A DNA stretch of 64,000 nucleotides, taken from positions 1,922,001 through 1,986,000 of the forward strand of contig NW_026527054.1 of NCBI RefSeq assembly GCF_027744825.2, written 5' to 3'. The notes below the pieces were generated by a model. The model saw nothing but the letters and a program-made list of their open reading frames with translations, searched no databases and was not told the DNA's origin. Shown one piece after another: positions 1-12,800 of the stretch. A program made the position numbers and the translations under genes. Position 1 is the first letter of the stretch; every line of letters begins with the position of its first letter. Source of the DNA: Synchiropus splendidus. Taxonomy: Eukaryota > Chordata > Actinopteri > Syngnathiformes > Callionymidae.

Positions 1-806
1 GGCACATTGCAGAAAACGCGTTTTCAGCCTGAGATGAGGTTGATTTCAGAACGCCAAACATAAAAATGTTGATAACTCAGGAAAAACTCTACAGACAGCA
101 TAGATTTGATGTGCAACTACTAGAAAGACCCTTTCTGCTACAGTGGGAGGTGAAAATTTCATGTTCTGAAGCATCCCTGCAAAGTTATGCCACAATGCAG
201 GAAACGCGTTTTCAGCCTGAGATAAGGTTGATTCCGGAACGCCAAACATAAAAATATTGATAACTTTGGAAAAACACTTGAGACAGCTTAGATTTGATGT
301 GCAACTACTAGAAAGACCCTTTCTGCTATAGTGGGAGTTGAAAATTTCATGTTCTGAAGTTTCCCTGCAAAGTTATGGCACAATGCAGAAAACACGTTTT
401 CAGTCTCAGATAAGGTTGATTCCGGAACGCCAAACATAAAAATGTTGATAACTTTGGAAAAACACTTCAGACAGCTTAGATTTGATGTGCAACTACTAGA
501 AAGACCCTATCCGCTATAGTGGTAGGTTAACATTTCATGTTCTGAAGCTTCCCTGAAAAGTTATGGCACAATGCAGAAAACGCGGTTTCAGCCTGAGATT
601 AGGAGGGTTCCAGGACGCCAAACATAAAAATGTTGATAACTTTGGAGAAACACTTCAGACAGCTTAGATTTGATGTGCAACTACTAGAAAGACCCTTCCT
701 GCTACAGTGGGAGGTGAAAATTTCATGTTCTGAAGCATCCCTGCAAAGTTATGCCACAATGCAGGAAACGCGTTTTCAGCCTGAGATAAGGTCGATTCCG
801 GAAAAC

Positions 807-2122
807 CAAACATAAAAATGTTGACAACTTTGGAAAAACACTTCAGACAGCTTAGATTTGATGTGCAACTACTAGAAAGAACCTTTCTGCTATAGTTGGA
901 GGTGAAAATTTCATGATCTGAAGTTTCCCTCCAAAGTTATGGCACAATGCAGAAAACACGTTTTCAGCCTGAGATAAGGCGGGTTCCAGAACGCCAAACA
1001 TAAAAATGTTGATAACTTTGGAAAAACACTTCAGACAGCTTAGATTTGATGTGCAACTACTAGAAAGACACTTTCTGCTATAGTGGGAGGTGAAAATTTC
1101 ATGTTCTGAAGCTTTCCTGCAAAGTTAGGGCAAATTGCGTAAAACGCGTTTTCAACCTGAGATAAGGTTGTTTCTGGAACGCCAAACATAAAAATGGTGT
1201 TAACTTTGGAAAAACACTTCAAACAGCTTAGATTTGGTGTGCAACTACTAGAAAGACCCTTTCTGCTATAGTGGGAGGTGAAAATTTCATGTTCTTAAGC
1301 TTCCCTGCAAAGTGATGGCACAATACAGAAAACGCTTTTACAGCGTGAGATAAGGTGGGTTCCGGAAAGCCAAACATAAAAATGTTGATAACTTTGGAAA
1401 AACACTTCAGACAGCTTAGATTTGATGTGCAACTACTAGAAAGACCCTATCCGCTATAGTGGTAGGTTAACATTTCATGTTCTGAAGCTTCCCTGAAAAG
1501 TTATGGCACAATGCAGAAAACGCGTTTTCAGCCTGAGATTAGGAGGGTTCCAGGACGCCAAACATAAAAATGTTGACAACTTTGGAAAAACACTTCAGAC
1601 AGCTTAGATTTGATGTGCAACTACTAGAAAGAACCTTTCTGCTATAGTTGGAGGTGAAAATTTCATGATCTGAAGTTTCCCTCCAAAGTTATGGCACAAT
1701 GCAGAAAACACGTTTTCAGCCTGAGATAAGGTGGGTTCCAGAACGCCAAACATAAAAATGTTGATAACTTTGGAAAAACACTTCAGACAGCTTAGATTTG
1801 ATGTGCAACTACTAGAAAGACACTTTCTGCTATAGTGGGAGGTGAAAATTTCATGTTCTGCAGCTTTCCTGCAAAGTTAGGGCAAATTGCGTAAAACGCG
1901 TTTTCAACCTGAGATAAGGTTGTTTCTGGAACGCCAAACATAAAAATGGTGTTAACTTTGGAAAAACACTTCAAACAGCTTAGATTTGTTGTGCAACTAC
2001 TAGAAAGACCCTTTCTGCTATAGTGGGAGGTGAAAATTTCATGTTCTTAAGCTTCCCTGCAAAGTGATGGCACAATGCAGAAAATGCTTTTACAGCCTGA
2101 GATAAGGTGGGTTCCGGAAAGC
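807..2122. repeat. 4-monomer higher-order repeat (752 bp), about 1.75 copies
   Basis: Four distinct monomer types at 807, 995, 1183 and 1371 reappear at 1559, 1747, 1935 for the first three; the fourth position (2123) holds a different type. Marker variants are ATGATCTGAAG with CTCCAAAG in type 1, AGGGCAAATTGCG in type 2, ATGGTGTTAAC in type 3 and CTATCCGCTATAGTGG in type 4. Copies differ by only a few substitutions, so the duplication is recent relative to monomer divergence. Confidence 0.85.
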
Positions 2123-3626
2123 CAAACATAAAAATGTTGATAACTTTGGAAAAACACTTCAGACAGCTTAGATTTGATGTGCAACTACTAGAAAGACCCT
2201 TTCTGCTATAGTGGGAGTTGAAAATTTCATGTTCTGAAGTTTCCCTGCAAAGTTATGGCACAATGCAGAAAACACGTTTTCTGTCTGAGATAACGTTGAT
2301 TCCGGAACGCCAAACATAAAAATGTTGATAACTTTGGAAAAACACTTCAGACAGCTTAGATTTGATGTGCAACTACTAGAAAGACCCTATCCGCTATAGT
2401 GGTAGGTTAACATTTCATGTTCTGAAGCTTCCCTGAAAAGTTATGGCACAATGCAGAAAACGCGTTTTCAGCCTGAGATTAGGAGGGTTCCAGGACGCCA
2501 AACATAAAAATGTTGATAACTTTGGAGAAACACTTCAGACAGCTTAGATTTGATGTGCAACTACTAGAAAGACCCTATCCGCTATAGTGGTAGGTTAACA
2601 TTTCATGTTCTGAAGCTTCCCTGAAAAGTTATGGCACAATGCAGAAAACGCGTTTTCAGCCTGAGATTAGGAGGGTTCCAGGACGCCAAACATAAAAATG
2701 TTGATAACTTTGGAGAAACACTTGAGACAGCTTAGATTTGATGTGCAACTACTAGAAAGACCCTTTCTGCTATAGTGGGAGTTGAAAATTTCATGTTCTG
2801 AAGTTTCCCTGCAAAGTTATGGCACAATGCAGAAAACACGTTTTCAGTCTCAGATAAGGTTGATTCCGGAACGCCAAACATAAAAATGTTGATAACTTTG
2901 GAAAAACACTTCAGACAGCTTAGATTTGATGTGCAACTACTAGAAAGACCCTATCCGCTATAGTGGTAGGTTAACATTTCATGTTCTGAAGCTTCCCTGA
3001 AAAGTTATGGCACAATGCAGAAAACGCGGTTTCAGCCTGAGATTAGGAGGGTTCCAGGACGCCAAACATAAAAATGTTGATAACTTTGGAGAAACACTTC
3101 AGACAGCTTAGATTTGATGTGCAACTACTAGAAAGACCCTATCCGCTATAGTGGTAGGTTAACATTTCATGTTCTGAAGCTTCCCTGAAAAGTTATGGCA
3201 CAATGCAGAAAACGCGTTTTCAGCCTGAGATTAGGAGGGTTCCAGGAAGCCAAACATAAAAATCTTGATAACTTTGGAGAAACACTTGAGACAGCTTAGA
3301 TTTGATGTGCAACTACTAGAAAGACCCTTTCTGCTATAGTGGGAGTTGAAAATTTCATGTTCTGAAGTTTCCCTGCAAAGTTATGGCACAATGCAGAAAA
3401 CACGTTTTCAGTCTCAGATAAGGTTGATTCCGGAACGCCAAACATAAAAATGTTGATAACTTTGGAAAAACACTTCAGACAGCTTAGATTTGATGTGCAA
3501 CTACTAGAAAGACCCTATCCGCTATAGTGGTAGGTTAACATTTCATGTTCTGAAGCTTCCCTGAAAAGTTATGGCACAATGCAGAAAACGCGGTTTCAGC
3601 CTGAGATTAGGAGGGTTCCAGGACGC
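2123..3626. repeat. 3-monomer higher-order repeat (564 bp), about 2.7 copies
   Basis: Units start at 2123, 2687 and 3251. Each has one monomer with GGGAGTTGAAAA and AAACACGTTTTC followed by two monomers with CTATCCGCTATAGTGGTAGG and GATTAGGAGGGTTCCAGG. The third unit is complete for two monomers and then changes inside its third monomer (3627 onward), which keeps the GGAGAAACAC start but has a different second half. The monomers at 243-618 are a further related pair. Confidence 0.85.
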
Positions 3627-4754
3627 CAAACTTAAAAATGTTGATAACTTTGGAGAAACACTTCAGACAGCTTAGATTTGATGTGCAACTACTAGAAAGA
3701 CCCTTTCTGCTACAGTGGGAGGTGAACATTTCATGTTCTGAAGCTTCCCTGAGAAGTTATGGCACAATGCAGACAACGCGTTTTCAGCCTGAGATAAGGT
3801 CGATTCTGAAACACCAAACGTAAAAATGTTGATAACTTTGGAAAAACATTTCAGACAGCTTAGATTTGATGTGCAACTACTAGAAATACCCTTTCTGCTA
3901 TAGTGGGAGGTGAACATTTCATTTTCTGAACCTTCCCTGCAAAGTTATGGCACAATGCGTAAAACACGTTTTCAGCCTAAGATAAGGTCGATTCCGGAAC
4001 GCCAAACATAAAAATGTTGAAAACTTTCGAAAAACACTTCAGACAGCTTAGATTTGATGTGCAACTACTAGAAAGACCCTTTCTGCTACAGTGGGAGGTT
4101 AAAATTTCAGGTTCTGAAGCTTCCCTGCAAAGTTATGGCACAATGCAGGAAACGCGTTTTCAGCCTGAGATAAAGTCGATTCAGGAACACCAAACATAAA
4201 AATGTTGAAAACTTTCGAAAAACACTTCAGACAGCTTAGATTTGATGTGCAACTACTAGAAAGACCCTTTCTGCTATAGTGGGAGGTGAACATTTCATGT
4301 TCTGAAGCTTCCCTGAGAAGTTATGGCACAATGCAGACAACGCGTTTTCAGCCTGAGATAAGGTCGATTCTGAAACGCCAAACGTAAAAATGTTGATAAC
4401 TTTGGAAAAACATTTCAGACAGCTTAGATTTGATGTGCAACTACTAGAAATACCCTTTCTGCTATAGTGGGAGGTGAACATTTCATTTTCTGAACCTTCC
4501 CTGCAAAGTTATGGCACAATGCGTAAAACACGTTTTCAGCCTAAGATAAGGTCGATTCCGGAACGCCAAACATAAAAATGTTGAAAACTTTCGAAAAACA
4601 CTTCAGACAGCTTAGATTTGATGTGCAACTACTAGAAAGACCCTTTCTGCTACAGTGGAAGGTTAAAATTTCAGGTTCTGAAGCTTCCCTGCAAAGTTAT
4701 GGCACAATGCAGGAAACGCGTTTTCAGCCTGAGATAAAGTCGATTCAGGAACAC
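3627..4754. repeat. 3-monomer higher-order repeat, two copies
   Basis: Monomers at 3627, 3815 and 4003 correspond to those at 4191, 4379 and 4567 (offset exactly 564 bp). Markers are GAGAAGTTATGG with CAGACAACGCG, then ATTTTCTGAACCTTCC, then TTTCAGGTTCTG with AAAGTCGATTCAGGAACACC. The two copies are nearly identical apart from the first half of the first monomer, where the second copy carries the TTGAAAACTTTCG variant. Confidence 0.85.
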
Positions 4755-6822
4755 CAAACATAAAAATGTTGAAAACTTTCGAAAAACACATCAGACAGCT
4801 TAGATTTGAGGTGCAACTACTAGAAATACCCTTTCTGGTATAGTGGGAGGTGAAAATTTCATGTCCTGAAGCTTCCCTGCAAAGTTATGGGACAATGCAG
4901 AAAACGATTTTTCATCCTGAGATAAGGTCGATTCCGGAACGCCAAACGTAAAAATGTTGATAACTTTCGAAAAACACTTCAGACAGCTTAGATTTCATGT
5001 GCAACTACTAGAAAGACCCTTTCTGCTATAGTGGGAGCTGAAAATTTCATGTTCTGAAGCTTCCCTGCAAAGTTATGGCACAATGCAGAAAACGCGTTTT
5101 CAGCCTGAGATAAGGTGGGTTCCGGAACGCCAAACATAAAAATGTTGATAATTTAGGAAAAACACTTCAGACAGCTTAGATTTGCTGTGCAACTACTAGA
5201 AAGACCCTTTCTGCTATAGTAGGAGGTGAACATTTCATGTTCTGAAGCTTCCCTGAGAAGTTATGGCACAATGCAGAAAACGCGTTTTCAGCCTGAGACA
5301 AGGTGGTTTCCGAAACGCCAAACGTAAAAATGGTGATAACTTTGGAACAACACTTCAGAGAGCTTAGATTTAATGTGCAACTACTAGAAAGACCCTTTCT
5401 GCTATAGTGGGAGGTGAAAATTTCATTTTCTGAACCTTCGCTGCAAAGTTATGCCACAATGCGTGAAACGCGTTTTCAGCCTGAGATAATGTCGATTCCG
5501 GAACGCTAAACATAAAAATGTTGATAACTTTGGAAAAACACTTCAGACAGCTTACATTTGATGTGCAACTACTAGAAAGACCCTTTCTGCTATAGTGGGA
5601 GATGAAATTTTCATGTTCTAAAGCTTCCCTGTAAAGTAATGGCACAATGCCGAAAACGCGTTTTCAGCCTGAGATAAGGTGGGTTCCGGAACGCCAAACA
5701 TAAAAATGTTGGTAATTTTGGAAAAACACTTCAGACAGCTTAGATTTGATGTGCAACTACTAGAAAGACCCTTTCTGCTATAGTGGGAGGTGAACATTTC
5801 ATGTTCTGAAGCTTCCCTGTAAAGTTATGGCACAATGCAGAAAACGCGTTTTCAGCCTGAGATGAGGTTGATTTCAGAACGCCAAATATAAAAATGTTGA
5901 GAACTTTGGAAAAACACTTCAGACAGCTTAGATTTGATGTGCAAGTACTAGAAAGACCCTTTCTGCTATAGTGGGAGGCGAAAATTTCATGTTCTGAAGC
6001 TTTCCTGCAAAGTTATGGCACAATGCGTAAAACGCGTTTTCAGCCTGAGATAAGGTCGGTTCCGGAACGCCAAACATCAAAATGTTGATAACTTTGGAAA
6101 AACACTTCAGACAGCTTAGATTTGATGTGCAACTACTCGAAAGACCATTTCTGCTGTCGTGGCAGGTGAAAATTTCATGTTCTGAAGCTTCCCTGCAAAG
6201 TTATGGCACAATGCAGAAAACGCGTTTTCAGCCTCACATAAGGTCGATTCCGGAACGCCAAACATAAAAATGTTGATAACTTTGGAAAAACACTTCAAAC
6301 AGCTTAGATTTGATGTGCAACTACTAGAAAGACCCTTTCTGCTATAGTGGGATGTGGAAATTTCATGTTCTGAAGCTTGCCTACAAAGTTATGGCACAAT
6401 GCAGAAAACATGTTTTCAGCCTGAGATATGGTTGATTCCGGAACGCCAAACATAAGAATGTTGATAACTTTGGAAAAACACTTCAGACAGCTTAGATTTG
6501 ATGAGCAACTACTAGAAAGACCCTTTCTGCTATAGTGGGAAATGAACATTTCATGATCTGAAGGTTACCTGCAAAGTTATGGCACAATGCAGAAAACGCG
6601 TTTTCAGCCTGAGATAAGGTCGATTCAGGAACACCAAACATAAAAATGTTGAAAACTTTCGAAAAACACTTCAGATAGCTTAGATTTGATGTGCAACTAC
6701 GAGAAAGACCCTTTCTGCTATAGTGGGAGGTGAAAATTTAATGTTCTGAAGCTTCCCTGCAAAGTCATGGCACAATGCAGAAAACCTGTTTTCAGCCTGA
6801 GATAAGGTCGATTCCGGAACGC

Positions 6823-7010
6823 CAAACATAAGAATGTTGATAACTTTGGAAAAACACTTCAGACAGCTTAGATTTGATGTGCAACTACTAGGAAGACCCT
6901 TTCTGCTATAGTGGGAGGTGAAAATTTCATGTTCTGAAGCTTCCCTGCAAAGTTATGGCACAATGCAGAAAACGCGTTTTCAGCCTGAGATAAAGTCGAT
7001 TCCGGAACGC
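6823..7010. repeat. Representative satellite monomer (188 bp)
   Basis: Given as a near-consensus example. In order it shows: CAAACATAA start followed by an A-run; the TTGATAACTTTGGAAAAAC block; CAGACAGCTTAGATTTGATG; CAACTACTAG; CCCTTTCTGCTATAGTGGGA; a HindIII site AAGCTT at 6937-6942; the 14-bp palindrome GAAAACGCGTTTTC at 6968-6981; and TTCCGGAA at 7000-7007. The most variable positions in other monomers are the CpG-containing stretches after 6970, the AAGCTT flank and the base after CTGCTA (T, C, G or A). Length is close to a nucleosome plus linker. Confidence 0.9.
6968..6981. other. 14-bp MluI palindrome of the satellite monomer (example)
   Basis: GAAAACGCGTTTTC reads the same on both strands. 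The same sequence, or the shorter 12-bp core AAAACGCGTTTT in monomers that begin it with GCGT instead of GCAG, occurs in a large share of monomers throughout the window, for example near 3214, 8473, 27716, 48954 and 63797. It is the longest perfect dyad in the monomer and a plausible site for a dimeric DNA-binding protein; no binding protein is identified from sequence. Confidence 0.75.
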
Positions 7011-9839
7011 CAAACATAAGAATGTTGATAACTTTGGAAAAACACTTCAGACAGCTTAGATTTGATGTGCAACTACTAGAAAGACCCTTTCTGCTATAGT
7101 GGGAGTTGAAAATTTCATGTTCTGAAGCTTCCCTGCAAAGTTATGCCACAATGCAGGAAACGCGTTTTCAGCCTGAGATAAGGTCGATTCCGGAACGCCA
7201 AACATAAAAATATTGATAATTTTGGAAAAACACTTCAGACAGCTTAGATTTGATGTGCAACTACTAGAAAGACCCTTTCTGCTATAGTGGGAGTTGAAAA
7301 TTTCATGTTCTGAAGCTTTCCTGCAAAGTTTTGGCACAATGCGTAAAACGCGTTTTCAGCCTGAGAAAAAGTGGGTTCCGGAACGCCAAAGATAAGAATG
7401 TTGATAACTTTGGAAAAACACTTCAGACAACTTAGATTTGATGTGCAACTACTTGAAATACCCTTTCTGCTATAGTGGGAGGAGAAAATTTCATGTTCTG
7501 AAGTCTCCCTGCAAAGTTATGGCACTATCCAGAAAACACGTTTTCAGCCTGAGATGAGCTTGATTTCAGAACGCCAAACATAAAAATTTTGAGAACTTTG
7601 GAAAAACACTTCAGACAGCTAAGATTTGATGTGCAACTACTAGAAAGACGCATTCTGCTATAGTGGGAGGTTAAAATTTCATGTTCTGAAGCTTCCCTGC
7701 AAAGTTATGGAACAATGCAGAAAACGCGTTTTCAGCCTGAGATAAGGTCGATTCCGGAACGCCAAACATAAAAATTTGACAACATTGGAAAAACACTTCA
7801 GACAGCTTAGATTTGATGTGCAACTACTAGAAAGACCCTTTCTGCTATAGTGGGATATGAAAATTTCATGTTCTGAAGCTTCCCTGCAAAGTTAAAGCAG
7901 AATGCGTAAATCGTGTTTTCAGCCTGAGATAAGGTCGATTCCGGAACGCCAAACATAAAAGTGTTGATAACATTGGAAAAACACTTCAGACAGCTTCGAT
8001 TTGATGTGCACCTACTAGAAAGACCTTTTCTGCAGTAGTGGGAGGTGAAATTTTCATGTTCTGAAACTTCCCTGCAAAGTTATGGCACAATGCAGAAAAC
8101 ACGTTTTCAGCCTGAGATAAGGTGGGTTCCAGAACACCAAACATAAAAATGTTAATAACTTTGGAAAAACACTTCAGACAGCTTAGATTTGATGTGCAAC
8201 TACTAGAAAGACCCTATCTGCTATAGTGGGAGGTGAATATTTCATGTTCTGAAGCTTCCCTGAAAAGTTATGGCACAATGCAGAAAACGCGTTTTCAGCC
8301 TGAGATAAGGTCAATTCCGGAACGCCAAACATAAAAATGTTGATAACTTTGGAAAAACACTTCAGACAGCTTAGATTTGATGTGAGACTACTAGAAAGAC
8401 CCTTTCTGCTATAGTGGGAGGTGAAAATTTCATGTTCTGAAGCTTCCCTGTAAAGTTATGGCACAATGCAGAAAACGCGTTTTCAGCCTGAGATAAGGTC
8501 GATTCCGGAACGCCAAACATAAAAATATTGATAACTTTGGAAAAACACTTCAGACAGCTTAGATTTGATGTGCAACTACTAGAAAGACCCTTTCTGCTAC
8601 AGTGGGAGGTGAAAATTTCATGTTCTGAAGCTTCCCTGCAAAGTTGTGCCACAATGCAGGAAACGCGTTTTCAGCCTGAGATAAGGTCGATTCCGGAACG
8701 CCAAACATGAAAATATTGATAACTTTGGAAAAACACTTCAGACAGGTTAGATTTGATGTGCAACTACTAGAAAGACCCTTTCTGCTATAGTGGGAGGTGA
8801 AAATTTCATGTTCTGAAGCTTCCCTGCAAAGTTATGGCACAATGCAGAAAACGCGTTTTCAGCCTGAGATATGTTGGGTTCCAGAACGCCAAACATAAAA
8901 ATGTTGATAACTTTGGAAAAACACTTCAGACAGCTTAGATTTTATGTGCAACTACTAGAAAGACCCTCTCTGCTATAGTGGGAGGCGAATATTTCATGTT
9001 CTGAAGCTTCCCTGCAAAGTTATGGCAGAATGCGTAAATCGTGTTTTCAGCCTGAGATAAGGTCGATTCCGGAACACCAAACATAAAAGTGTTGATAACT
9101 TTGGAAAAACACTTCAAACAGCTTTGATTTGATGTGCACCTACTAGAAAGACCCTTTCTGCTATAGTGGGAGATGAAATTTTCATGTTCTAAAGCTTCCC
9201 TGTAAAGTAATGGCACAATGCAGAAAACGCGTTTTCGGCCTGAGATAAGGTCGATTCAGGAACACCAAACATAAAAATGTTGAAAACTTTCGAAAAACAC
9301 TTCGGACAGCTTAGATTTGATGTGCAACTACGAGAAGGACCCTTTCTGCTATAGTGGGAGTTGAAAATATCATGCTCTGAAGCGTCCCTGCAAAGTTATG
9401 GCACAATGCGTAAAACGCGTTTTCAGCCTGAGATGAGGTTGATTTCAGAACCCCAAACATAAAAATGTTGATAACTTTGGAAAAACTCTACAGACAGCTT
9501 AGATTTGATGTGCAACTACTGGAAAGACCCTATCTGCTACAGTGGGAGGTGAAAATTTCATGTTCTGAAGCTTCACTGCAAAGTTATGCCACAATGCAGG
9601 AAACGCGTTTTCAGCCTGAGATAAGGTCGATTCCAGAACGCCAAACATAAAAATATTGATAACTTTGGAAAAACACTTCAGACAGCTTAGATTTGATGTG
9701 CAACTACTAGAAAGACCCTTTCTGCTATAGTGGGAGTTGAAAATTTCATGTTCTGAAGCTTCACTGCAAAGTTATGCCACAATGCAGGAAACGCGTTTTC
9801 AGCCTAATATAAGGTCGATTCCGGAACGCCAAACATAAA

Positions 9840-12800
9840 AATATTGATAACTTTGGAAAAACACTTCAGACAGCTTAGATTTGATGTGCAACTACTAGAA
9901 AGACCCTTTCTGCTATAGTGGGAGGTGAAAATGTCATGTTCTGAAGCTTCCCTGCAAAGTTATGGCAAAATATGTAAAGCGCGTTTTCAGGCTGAGATGA
10001 GGTTGATTTCAGAACGCCAAACATAAAAATGTTGATAACTTTGGAAAAACACTTTCGACAGCTTCGATTTGATGTGCAACTACTAGAAAGACCCTTTCTG
10101 CTATAGTGGGAGGTTAAAATTTCATGTTCTGAAGCTTCCCTGCAAAGTTATGGCACAATGCGTAAAACGCGTTTTCAGCCTGAGATGAGGTTGATTTCAG
10201 AACGCCAAACATAAAAATGTTGATAACTTTGGAAAAACACTTCAGACAGCTAAGATTTGATGTGCAACTACTAGAAAGACCCTTTCTGCTATAGTGGGAG
10301 GTGAAAATTTCATGTTCTGGAGCTTACCTTCAAAGTTTTGGCACAATGCAGAAAAAGCGTTTTCAGCCTGAGATAAGGTGGGTTCCAGAACGTCAAACAA
10401 AAAAATGTTGATAACTTTCGAAAAACACTTCAGACAGCTTAGATTTGATGTGCAACTACTAGAAAGACCCTTTCAGCTATAGTGGGAGTAGAAAATTTCA
10501 TGTTCTGAAGCTTTCCTGCAAAGTTATGGCACAATGCGTAAAACGCGTTTTCAGCCTGAGATAAGGTTGATTCCGGAACGCCAAATATAAGAATGTTGAT
10601 AACTTTGGAAAAACACTTCAGACAGCTTAGATTTGATGTGCAACTACTAGAAAGACCCATTCTGCTATAGTGGGATGTTAAAATTTCATGTTCTGAAGTT
10701 TCCCTGCAAAGTTATGGCACAATGCAGAAAATGCGTTTTAAATAAGGTGCGATCCGGAACGCCAAACATAAAAATGTTGATAACTTTCGAAAAGCACTTC
10801 AGACAGCTTAGATTTGTTGTGCAACTACTAGAAAGACCCTTTCTGCTATAGTGGGAGGTGAAAATTTCATATTCTGCATCTTTCCTGCAAAGTGATGACA
10901 CCAAGCAGAAAACGCGTTTTCAGCCTGAGATAAGGTTGATACCGGAACGCCAAACATAAGAATGTTGATAACTTTGGAAAAACACTTCAGACAGGTTAGA
11001 TTTGATGTGCAACTACTAGAAGGACCCTTTCTGCAATAGTGGCAGGTTAAAATTTCATGTTCTGAAGCCTCCCTCCAAAGTTATGGCACAATGCAGAAAA
11101 CGCGTTTACAGCCTGAGAAAAGGTCGATTCCGGAACGCCAAACATAAAAATGTTGATAACTCAGAAAAAACTCTACAGACAGCTTAGATTTGATGTGCAA
11201 CTACGAGAAAGACCCTTTCTGCTATAGTGGGAGGTGAAAATATCATGTTCTGAGGCTTTCCTGCAAAGTTATGGCAAATTGCGTAAAACGCGTTTTCAGC
11301 CTGAGATAAGGTCGATTCCGGAACGCCAAACATAAAAATGTTGATAACTTTGGAAAAACACTTCAGACAGCTTAGATTTGATGTACAACTACTAGAAATA
11401 CCCTTTCTGCTCTAGTGGGACGTGAAAATTTCATGTTCTACAGCTTCCTTGCAAAGTTATGGCACAATGCAGAAAACGCATTTTCAGCCTGAGAAAAGGT
11501 CGATTCCGGAACGCCAAACATAAGAATGTTGATAACTTTGGAAAAACACTTCAAACAGCTTAGATTTGATGCGCAACTACTAGAAATACCCTTCCTGCTG
11601 AAGTGGGAGGTGAAAATTTCATGTTCTGAAGTCTCCCTGCAAAGTTATGGCACAATGCAGAAAACGCGTTTTCAGCCTGAGATAAGGTGGGTTCCAGAAC
11701 ACCAAACATAAAAATGTTGATAACTTTGGAAAAACACTTCAGACAGCTTAGATTTGATGTGCAACTACTAGAAAGACCCTTTCAGCTCTAGTGGGACGTG
11801 AAAATTTCATGTTCCAAAGCTTCCCTGCAAAGTTATGGCACAATGCAGAAAACGCGTTTTCAGCCTGAGAAAAGGTCGATTCCGGAACGCCAAACATAAG
11901 AATGTTGATAACTTTGGAAAAACACTTCAAACAGCTTAGATTTGATGTGCAACTACTAGAAAGACCCTTTCTGCTGTAGTGGGAGGTGAAAATTTCATGT
12001 TCTGAAGCTTCCCTGCAAAGTTATGGCACAATGCAGAAAACGCATTTTTCAACCTGAGATAAGGTGGGTTCCACAACGCCAAACATGAAAATGTTGATAA
12101 CTTTGGAAATACACTTCAGACAGCTTAGATTTGATGCGCAACTACTAGAAAGACCCTTTCTGCTATATTGGGAGGTCAGAATTTCATGTTCTGAAGCTTC
12201 CCTGCAAAGTTATGGGAAAATGCAGAAAACGATTTTTCATTCTGAGATAAGGTCGATTCCGGAACGCCAAACATAAAAAGGTTGATAACTTTCAAAAAAC
12301 ACTTCAGACAGCTTAGATTTGTTGTGCAACTACTAGAAATACCCTTTCTGCTCTAGTGGGAGGTGAAAATATCATGTTCTGAAGCTTCCCTGCAAAGTTA
12401 TGGCACAATGCACAAAAACGCTTTTCAGCCTGAGATAAGGTGGGTTCCAGAACGCCAAACATAAAAATGTTGATTACTTTGGAAAAACACTTCAGACAGC
12501 TTAGATTTGATGTGCAACTACTAGAAAGACCCTTTCTGCTATAGTGGGAGGTGAAAATGTCATGTTCTGAAGCTTCCCTGCAAAGTTATGGCAAAATATG
12601 TAAAGCGCGTTTTCAGGCTGAGATAAGGTCGATTCCGAAACGCCAAACATAAAAATGTTGATAACTTTGGAAAAACACTTTCGACAGCTTAGATTTGATG
12701 TGCAACTACTAGAAAGACCCTTTCTGCTATAGTGGGAGGTTAAAATTTCATGTTCTAAAGCTTCCCTGCAAAGTTATGGCACAATGCGTAAAAGGCGTTT

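Larger units (their letters stand above)
4755..9839. repeat. Diverged satellite monomers without clear higher-order order
   Basis: About 27 monomers of 188 bp in which variant combinations change from monomer to monomer. Individual types recur (for example TTGAAAACTTTCGAAAAAC and GAGATGAGGTTGATTTCAG), but I could not follow a repeated series of them. Small indels are present, such as a lost base near 7772. No gene or other element is seen. Confidence 0.75.

Noticed and set aside
46..249. Short open frames of 60-110 codons repeated throughout both strands as real genes or a protein family.
   Set aside because: They follow the satellite period exactly, occur on both strands over the same bases, vary as freely as the rest of the repeat, and start and stop at repeat landmarks with no promoter or domain.
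6995..7007. RNA polymerase III B-box-like sequence (GGTCGATTCC) in many monomers.
   Set aside because: It lacks one T of the usual GGTTCGANNCC, no suitable A box was found upstream at tRNA-like spacing, and no terminator pattern accompanies it.
6823..7010. CENP-B box in the monomer.
   Set aside because: I looked for the TTCG...A..CGGG pattern and saw no match; GAAAACGCG and TTCCGGAAC are only superficially similar.
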